The notes beneath the pieces are model-generated. The model was not told the DNA's origin and searched no databases. It saw only the letters and a program-made list of their open reading frames with translations. A program made the position numbers and the translations under genes. A stretch of 64,000 nucleotides of DNA from Rhodococcoides fascians A25f (lineage in GTDB: Bacteria > Actinomycetota > Actinomycetes > Mycobacteriales > Mycobacteriaceae): NCBI RefSeq assembly GCF_000760935.2, contig NZ_CP049744.1:1550001-1614000 (forward strand), given 5' to 3'. This document shows, in pieces, positions 58,341-64,000 of the stretch (position 1 is its first letter; the number at the start of each line of letters is the position of its first letter).

Positions 58341-59291
58341 ATGGTGCGTGTCATGAGCGAAGGCGTCACCAGGGACAGTGTCGTGGGCGACGGCATGCTC
58401 GACGAGGCCGTGACCGACGAGCAGCGCGCGGCCGTCGCGGAGTTCGTCGCGTCGGTCCCGATGGCGGCGATGGTCCACTCCATGCAGTTCGAGGTGGTCG
58501 GTGCCAACACGCTCTGCGAGGAGGTACTCGACTGCCCGGTGGAGGGCATGCTGGGCCGCCCGGTAGCCGATTTCGTTCCGCTCGGGGACCGCGCGTCGGC
58601 GAAGGACATGGCGATGCAGCTCGACAACCGATACCCCGCGGCCGGCTCGTCCTACGGCGGTCGTCCGATCGGAGCTCTTCGTCGAGTACGGCGCAGCGAC
58701 GGTGAGGTCGTCTCCTGTTGGATGCACGTGGGGATCTCGACCATCCTCGGACGGCGGTTCATCGTTGCGCTACTGGATCTGGTCAATCCCGTCGTCGACG
58801 ACACCGTGCACTGGCGCGATCGCGCCGAACGCGACGACCTGACCGGCCTGCTGCGGCGGAGTCCCCTGTTGGCCCACGTCGACGAGTGGATCGTGGCCGA
58901 TCGCCCCGTGGCCCTGGCGTTCGTCGACGTCGACCGCTTGAAGTCGATCAACGACGCTCACGGTCATCCTGCGGGAGATGCCGTCCTCGAGGCAGCTGGG
59001 CGTCGACTGCAGCAGTGGTCGCCGCGCGGCAGCGTCGTCGGTCGATATGCCGGAGACGAGTTCGTGTTCGCGGTGAGCGACGCGGTCGGTGGCAGTTCAT
59101 TCGACGCCGCGAGACTGGCCGAATCTGTGCGGAACGCAATCTGCAGCGAACCGGTGCCGTTCGGATCTCGATTGCTCGGGGTATCGGTGAGCGTGGGCGT
59201 CGCGGTGCGAGAACCCGGCGAATCCAGAGATCGGCTCATTCAACGCGCCGACGAACTGATGTACCGAGACAAGGCATCCGGGCCCGCCTGA
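58341..59291 (+). CDS. PAS-like sensor with AGDEF diguanylate cyclase domain
   Basis: The ~316-residue protein has a PAS-like N-terminal half (VPMAAMVHSMQFEVVGANTL, then RRVRRSDGEVVSCWMHVGIS). The GGDEF domain has RDDLTGLLRR, ALAFVDVDRLKSINDAHGH, GRYAGDEFVF and SVGVAVREPGES. The active loop reads AGDEF, which is tolerated in some active cyclases. No RxxD inhibitory site stands out. Start could also be ATG 58353. It interrupts an otherwise mycobacterial gene order. Confidence 0.85.
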   Translation: MVRVMSEGVTRDSVVGDGMLDEAVTDEQRAAVAEFVASVPMAAMVHSMQFEVVGANTLCEEVLDCPVEGMLGRPVADFVPLGDRASAKDMAMQLDNRYPAAGSSYGGRPIGALRRVRRSDGEVVSCWMHVGISTILGRRFIVALLDLVNPVVDDTVHWRDRAERDDLTGLLRRSPLLAHVDEWIVADRPVALAFVDVDRLKSINDAHGHPAGDAVLEAAGRRLQQWSPRGSVVGRYAGDEFVFAVSDAVGGSSFDAARLAESVRNAICSEPVPFGSRLLGVSVSVGVAVREPGESRDRLIQRADELMYRDKASGPA

Positions 59292-59298
59292 CGGGTGC

Positions 59299-59964
59299 TC
59301 AGAACAAGACGAGCCACACGGCAACCAGGTGGCAGATCGCCGCCAATACCGTTGCAGCATGGAAGAATTCGTGATGGCCGAACGTGGTAGGCCACGGGTT
59401 CGGCCACTTGGTGGCGTACAGCACGGCTCCCACGCTGTAGAAGACCCCGCCCACCAGCAGCAACAGGAACGGTGCGTAGCCGACGTGTTCGATCAGGGTG
59501 GGGGCGACCGGTACGATCGCCCAGCCGAGGATCAGGTACAGCGGTACACCGACCCAGCGGGGAGCGGTGGGCCACAACATCTTCAGAGCCACTCCGGCGA
59601 AGGCCCCGAGCCACACGATGATCAGCAATGTGCGTCCGGTCGAGGCGGGCAGGCCCAGCACGGCAAACGGGGTGTAGCTGCCGGCGATGAACAGGAAGAT
59701 CATCGAATGATCGGCGCGCTTCATCCAGATCTGCGACGCCGTGGTCTTCCACGGCACGCGGTGGTACGTGGCGCTGACCCCGAAAACCCCGCAGACGGTG
59801 ATGGCATAGACGCCCGTCGCGAGCCCCGCGCTGACCGAGACCATGCTGAACGCAAGCGTGACGAGCGTGATCGCACAGACCACCGCCACACAAAACGCGT
59901 ACAGGTGAATCCAACCGCGCATGCGAGGTTTGACGGGTATCTCGTCGAGTCCGAACATCGTCAT
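59299..59964 (-). CDS. Hemolysin III/PAQR-family membrane protein (Rv1085c-like)
   Basis: The ~221-residue protein has seven helices with the family's metal-site pattern: SATYHRVPW, RADHSMIFLFIAGSYTP and HHEFFHAAT. ATG 59964 follows a strong GGGAGG. The family includes proton or lipid-linked membrane hydrolases; no proven function here. Confidence 0.9.
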   Translation of the reverse strand: MTMFGLDEIPVKPRMRGWIHLYAFCVAVVCAITLVTLAFSMVSVSAGLATGVYAITVCGVFGVSATYHRVPWKTTASQIWMKRADHSMIFLFIAGSYTPFAVLGLPASTGRTLLIIVWLGAFAGVALKMLWPTAPRWVGVPLYLILGWAIVPVAPTLIEHVGYAPFLLLLVGGVFYSVGAVLYATKWPNPWPTTFGHHEFFHAATVLAAICHLVAVWLVLF

Positions 59965-59990
59965 GTCGATTGCCTCCCGTGCCGCCGCCG

Positions 59991-60014
59991 TGAACCTACG
60001 CAACCGTAGGTTCA
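59991..60014. promoter_or_regulatory. 24-bp palindrome between divergent hemolysin III and prenyl synthase genes
   Basis: TGAACCTACG-CAAC-CGTAGGTTCA has perfect 10-base arms. It lies 27 bases from the hemolysin III start and ~82 from the prenyl synthase start, fitting a repressor site (TetR-like size). The regulator is unknown. Confidence 0.6.
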
Positions 60015-60096
60015 GACGCTACTGTACCGGCCGCCCGCTCGCAGACGTCGGCGTAAGGTAATCCTCCGTGGTGATGAGAGCAGCGGTGACGAAGTA

Positions 60097-60879
60097 GTGG
60101 TGATCATTCCGCAGAAGGTGCGCGGCGTTCTCTACAACGTGTACGAGCGGCGGCTGCTGAGCCAGCTCGAAGGGGTGCAGCACCCGCGGCACGTGGCAGT
60201 GATGTGCGACGGCAATCGCCGCTGGGCGCGCGAGAACGGGTTCACCGACGTCGCGCACGGCCACCGCATGGGCGCGCTGAAGATCGCCGAGATGCTCGGC
60301 TGGTGCGATGCCGCCGGAATCGAGATGGCAACCATCTACCTGCTCTCCACCGAGAACCTCCGCCGAGACGCCGACGAACTCGATTCGTTGCTCGATATCA
60401 TCACCGACGTCGTCGAGGAAATCTGCGGACCCGAGATGAACTGGGGCGTCAAGCTCGTGGGCACTCTCGACCTGCTGCCCGCATCGACCTCACGTCGGCT
60501 CAAGGAGGCGGCCGCTCTCACCGAGGGACGGACCGGAACGCACGTCAACGTCGCCGTCGGGTACGGCGGTCGACAAGAAATCGCCGACGCCGTGCAATCC
60601 CTGGTGAGCGAGAAGATCGCCGAGGGCGTCACCGGAGACGACCTGATCGCTTCCATCAACGTCGACGGCATCGACAGCCACCTCTACACCTCCGGCCAGC
60701 CCGATCCCGATCTCGTCATCCGTACGTCGGGCGAGCAGCGACTCTCCGGCTTTCTGCTGTGGCAGAGCGCGTACTCGGAAATCTGGTTCACCGAGGCCTA
60801 CTGGCCCGAATTCCGTCGCGTCGACTTCCTCCGCGCTCTGCGTGACTTCGCCGCCAGACACCGGCGCTTCGGTATCTGA
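60097..60879 (+). CDS. cis-Prenyltransferase (Rv1086-type Z-FPP synthase or related)
   Basis: The 260-residue protein has HVAVMCDGNRRWARENG (catalytic Asp), STENLRRDADEL, VAVGYGGRQEIADA, IRTSGEQRLSGFLLWQSAYSE and WPEF. Position after hemolysin III matches Rv1086, which makes short omega,E,Z-farnesyl diphosphate for decaprenyl phosphate synthesis; that would feed the arabinosyltransferases. GTG 60097 or 60100 is the start. Confidence 0.92.
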   Translation: MVIIPQKVRGVLYNVYERRLLSQLEGVQHPRHVAVMCDGNRRWARENGFTDVAHGHRMGALKIAEMLGWCDAAGIEMATIYLLSTENLRRDADELDSLLDIITDVVEEICGPEMNWGVKLVGTLDLLPASTSRRLKEAAALTEGRTGTHVNVAVGYGGRQEIADAVQSLVSEKIAEGVTGDDLIASINVDGIDSHLYTSGQPDPDLVIRTSGEQRLSGFLLWQSAYSEIWFTEAYWPEFRRVDFLRALRDFAARHRRFGI

Positions 60880-60951
60880 CGCTTCGGTATCTGACGTGCG
60901 CAGGACCTCGTAGCCTGCTACGAATTTCCACTCACGACCTGGGGCGACGCA

Positions 60952-60980
60952 CTACGTACTTACCTCTGTATTGCTACGTA
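60952..60980 (+). promoter_or_regulatory. Heptamer direct repeats before the SARP gene
   Basis: CTACGTA occurs at 60952-60958 and 60974-60980, exactly 22 bases apart, with a weaker CTACGAA at 60918. SARP proteins bind direct heptamers spaced by helical turns, so autoregulation is possible. Confidence 0.4.
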
Positions 60981-61022
60981 ATCTGTGGCGCGATCGGCGC
61001 GAGGCTCGGAAAATTTCCGATC

Positions 61023-61793
61023 GTGGACTACAACGTGCTCGGACCCATGGTGGTGCGCGACGGGATCGGCGTGAAGGCGCTCGGTGGGCTCAAGCAGCGG
61101 GCCGTGCTGGCGGTGCTGCTCGTGGAAGCGGGGAACGTCGTCGAATTCGACCGGTTGATCGATCTCGTCTGGGATCGTCGTCCGCCGGCCAAGGCGTTGG
61201 CGTCGTTGCGTGCGTACGTGGCGAATCTGCGACGAGTCCTCGGTGCGGACGACGGTGCCCGGCTCGTCACGACGTCCTGGGGCTACCGCTTGGACCTGGG
61301 TGGAGACCGAGTCGATCTGCGTGAGTTCGAGATGCTCGCGGCCCGCGGCCGTGATGCATTCGGGCGCGGCCGGTTTGCCGAGGCAGACGGTCAGTTCGGT
61401 CGTGCGCTGGCGTTGTGGCGAGGCCCCGCCTTCGTCGAGTTCGGTGATCTGGGCTTCGCCGTCGACGAGCGGGTGCATCTGGACGAGGTGCGCGCCGTGG
61501 TGCTGGAATCGGCATTCGAGGCCCGCCTACACCTCGGTCGACACGAGACCGTGATCGCCGAGATCGAGCGCGCACTACGGGTCTCGCCGTTGCGCGAACA
61601 CCTGTGGGGCCAGCTGATGATCGCCCTCGATCGGTCGCACCGGACGGCCGAGGCGGTGGTTGCCTTTCGTCGTGCCGAGACGATTCTGCGGGCCGAACTC
61701 GGGGTGGCTCCGTCGCGCTACCTGCTCGACATCGAGGCCTCTCTCTACACCGGCGGTTCGGTCAATCGAGCAGTGAGCCTCGTAGCGATGTGA
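61023..61793 (+). CDS. SARP/AfsR-type transcriptional activator
   Basis: The 256-residue protein has an OmpR-like winged helix (LGGLKQRAVLAVLLVEAGNVV, LIDLVWDRRPPAKALASLRA, YVANLRRVLG) and a bacterial transcriptional activation domain (FGRALALWRGPAF, HLGRHETVIAEIERAL, LREHLWGQLMIALDRSHR). SARPs switch on specialised-metabolite clusters. GTG 61023 is the start. It overlaps the convergent LuxR gene by 32 bases. Confidence 0.9.
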   Translation: MDYNVLGPMVVRDGIGVKALGGLKQRAVLAVLLVEAGNVVEFDRLIDLVWDRRPPAKALASLRAYVANLRRVLGADDGARLVTTSWGYRLDLGGDRVDLREFEMLAARGRDAFGRGRFAEADGQFGRALALWRGPAFVEFGDLGFAVDERVHLDEVRAVVLESAFEARLHLGRHETVIAEIERALRVSPLREHLWGQLMIALDRSHRTAEAVVAFRRAETILRAELGVAPSRYLLDIEASLYTGGSVNRAVSLVAM

Positions 61794-63999
61794 GCTCGGC
61801 GCGGGTACTGATGCCCAGCTTGCCGAAGATGCGATTGAGGTGGGTCTCGACGGTGCGGATCGACAGCACGACGGCGTCGGCGATATCGCGGTTCGACAGG
61901 CCGGAGGCAGCGAGGGTCGCGATCTGACGTTCGCGGGTGGTCAGAGCCGCGTCTCGTGTTCCGCGCAGGAGCGGGGTGCTCGGATGTCCACACCGCTCGG
62001 TGAGCACGTGGCCCTGCCTTCCTGCGGTTGCGGCTGCGCGAGGGTTGCTGCGCAACAGAAGATTTCGTGCGTGGAAGTACATCTCTGCGGCGTGCAGGTC
62101 CAGGCCGTGCTTCTCGGCGCTCGCAGCCACGGACACCGCCTGTTCGGCCACCGCCTGTTCCGATACCGAACTGTCCGAACTGTCCGACCCGGGCGATGCG
62201 GCGAGAACCTCGACCATGCGTACCTCGGTGCGGACCAGGTCGCCCTCGATCAGCCTCGCCAGGGAGTGGACGGGGGCCAGCACCGCGGCCGCCGCACCAC
62301 AGCGAGCGGCGTCGACGTAGGAGAACAGAGCGGGAAGATGATGGTCGATGGCGGCGTGCGCCTCGGCCGAGGCGATGAGCAGCTCGCGCGCCCGGCCGAC
62401 GTCTCCGCGTGCCGCCGCAGCCCAGCCCAGTGCCGCGAGCCGGGTCCCGCGAGCTCCGAACAATGCAGGGGAGGCCGGGTTGTCGAGGTCAGCGGCCGCG
62501 ATGAGATCCGATGCCTCCTCTGCGCGTCCGGCTAGTGCGAGAGCGCGGACCAGATCGCACGCCACCATCGGCTCCATCGACCGCTGGCCGAGGGTGCCCG
62601 CGAGCGTGTAGGCCTCCGAGCACCAGCGGATCGCCTCGGCCGCGTGGCCCTGCGAGAGCAACACACCTCCGCGGGCCCACCCGAACCACGCCTGCTGCAA
62701 CGGCGAGAACTGTTCCACCGCTTCGTCGTACCGGTATCGAGCGAGTGCTGACGCCTCCTCGAAGTTGCCGGCACAGGCGATCGTGAAGCATCGCGTCAGA
62801 TCCAAGACCGTTGCCGCCGGGTTGTCGGGTTCGGGCTGCACGCGGGCGAGTGCCGAGAACGCGGCCGACAACCGACCGACGACGGTGGCCCCGGCGGCAA
62901 CGGCGAAACTGGCCGAGATCAGCGTCGCACCTTCCAGGTCGTCCATCAGCGGCTCGAGCAGGGCCAGTGAACCGGCAGTATCGCCGATGGCATGCATCAT
63001 CAGCCCACGCTGCGCTCGTAGTTGCGTTCGGATATCGGGGTCGACAATGGCGAGCTCGGTACTCGAGTTCAGGGCCAGCGCCCGCGTCGGATCCGCCAGC
63101 CGCAGCACCATGTTGTCGGTACACGCGCGCACCGCCGTCGCGCGGCGGATGTCGTTGTCGGACCCGAGTAGTAGCTCGTCGAGTCGCTGCTGGGCAGATG
63201 CGGTCAGACCGAGCTGGCTCTCTGCCGTCGCAAGAATGAGCTGAGCGTCGAACCCGCCGCCGGCCGCGGCAGCAGCCGCGGCCAGCTCGAGCGTCGTCTC
63301 GGGAGGAACGAAACGCCACGACAATCGGGCCGCCTCCACGGCCGTCTGCGCATCGAGCGCGACGCCGGAGTGGATGCGCAGTAGTGCGGCGATGACGCGC
63401 TCGCGGGGGCCGAGGCCGTCGGTGGAAGCGTCGAGAGCGTCGGCCACCGTCAGGCTCAGCCGTCGTCTGCGCAGCGTTGCCATGTCTTCGGTACGTACCT
63501 GCGCGGTGATCGGCGTCGCGAACGTCACCCGGTCGACGTTGTGCTCGGTGCGGACGGTGAGAACGCCGGCCGATTCGAGTTCCTCGATCAGACGCGGATC
63601 GATCACCGCGGCAGCGGCTCCGAACACCAGGGAACCGGCCAGGGCGACGATGTCGAGCGCATCGGCGATCTCGGTGGCTGCCGCATAGTCGGCGAGTGCG
63701 ACCACCTCGGCCAGATGATCGCGCACCACATCGGCCAGACCGGCGGAGACGGGCAGGGGAGAGGCGAGTCGCCATACGCGCGACGAGACGGTCAACGCCT
63801 GCCGCTCGACCGCGGTCGTCACCAGATCACGCAGCACGACCAGATTTCCCGCGGACAATGCGGTGACGGCGAAAAGCGCCGCACTGTCCACGATCTCGTC
63901 ATCTCGACGGAGCATGGACTCCATCAGGGATCGGCTCTGCTCGGGGGTGAGCGGCTCCAGATCGATGCGGTCGACCAGGCCGTCCTTCCACAGGCCGTC
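61762..63999 (-). CDS. Large LuxR-family regulator (LAL type), N-terminus beyond the window
   Basis: The frame is open to the right edge (WKDGLVDRIDLEPLTPEQ, typical of the end of a LAL ATPase domain), so ATG 63924 is internal. The middle is Ala-rich helical repeats. The C-terminus has a LuxR HTH (LTTRERQIATLAASGLSNRD, then RTVETHLNRIFGKLGI). About 745 residues are visible. It probably senses a signal through its ATPase and repeat domains and works beside the convergent SARP. Confidence 0.9.
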   Translation of the reverse strand, partial: DGLWKDGLVDRIDLEPLTPEQSRSLMESMLRRDDEIVDSAALFAVTALSAGNLVVLRDLVTTAVERQALTVSSRVWRLASPLPVSAGLADVVRDHLAEVVALADYAAATEIADALDIVALAGSLVFGAAAAVIDPRLIEELESAGVLTVRTEHNVDRVTFATPITAQVRTEDMATLRRRRLSLTVADALDASTDGLGPRERVIAALLRIHSGVALDAQTAVEAARLSWRFVPPETTLELAAAAAAAGGGFDAQLILATAESQLGLTASAQQRLDELLLGSDNDIRRATAVRACTDNMVLRLADPTRALALNSSTELAIVDPDIRTQLRAQRGLMMHAIGDTAGSLALLEPLMDDLEGATLISASFAVAAGATVVGRLSAAFSALARVQPEPDNPAATVLDLTRCFTIACAGNFEEASALARYRYDEAVEQFSPLQQAWFGWARGGVLLSQGHAAEAIRWCSEAYTLAGTLGQRSMEPMVACDLVRALALAGRAEEASDLIAAADLDNPASPALFGARGTRLAALGWAAAARGDVGRARELLIASAEAHAAIDHHLPALFSYVDAARCGAAAAVLAPVHSLARLIEGDLVRTEVRMVEVLAASPGSDSSDSSVSEQAVAEQAVSVAASAEKHGLDLHAAEMYFHARNLLLRSNPRAAATAGRQGHVLTERCGHPSTPLLRGTRDAALTTRERQIATLAASGLSNRDIADAVVLSIRTVETHLNRIFGKLGISTRAELTSLRGSLLD

Positions 64000-64000
64000 G

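Overview
The window is chromosomal DNA from a high-GC, mycolate-containing actinobacterium, most likely a Rhodococcus or Rhodococcoides-type Nocardiaceae. The main evidence is an Emb-type arabinosyltransferase, the mycothiol amidase Mca, a BioQ-type operator, and a block with the same order as M. tuberculosis Rv1080c-Rv1086 (greA, DUF4307, mca, small membrane protein, DUF255 protein, hemolysin III, short-chain prenyl synthase). Many starts overlap the previous stop by 4 bases (ATGA or GTGA), so translational coupling is common. I see no tRNA, rRNA, CRISPR array, insertion sequence or prophage module.

Layout, 0-23 kb. The left edge cuts a DUF222/HNH protein. Next comes a tightly coupled biotin operon behind a perfect BioQ-like palindrome: bioY, an AMP-forming ligase, a thiolase, bioM, bioN and a second ligase. 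On the minus strand follow aroQ, DsbA-like, VKOR, a transglycosylase/NlpC-P60 wall enzyme and an acyl-ACP thioesterase. Two MFS transporters and a TetR gene come next. A secreted DUF3494 ice-binding-type protein with repetitive Pro-rich stalks sits beside its own sortase, followed by a GT39 glycosyltransferase, a second DUF222/HNH protein, a decayed VOC gene, an ASCH protein and a phosphatase-fold lipoprotein.

Layout, 23-47 kb. An eight-gene catabolic operon (TIGR03084, AtuA/DUF1446, two acyl-CoA dehydrogenases, both carboxylase subunits, enoyl-CoA hydratase, TetR) starts behind an 18-bp palindrome. Its biotin-dependent carboxylase is a consumer of the vitamin imported by the first operon. 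Guanine deaminase and two DUF3558 lipoproteins precede the str operon (rpsL, rpsG, fusA, tuf), which ends in a strong terminator. The Hen1-Pnkp RNA-repair pair follows, flanked by copies of an apparently undescribed palindromic repeat. Then come an Asp23/AmaP envelope-stress pair and threonine deaminase.

Layout, 48-64 kb. An arabinosyltransferase is followed by a DrrAB-type ABC exporter coupled to a GH114-like lipoprotein. The Rv1080c-Rv1086-like block carries an inserted PAS/AGDEF gene. The right edge holds a SARP activator and, convergent with it, a large LuxR regulator cut by the window end, which suggests a specialised-metabolite locus beyond.

The strongest leads for new biology are the biotin operon with its ligases and thiolase, the ice-binding protein/sortase pair with a non-LPXTG tail, the AtuA-type operon with a probable operator for its own TetR, and the repeat family around hen1-pnkp.
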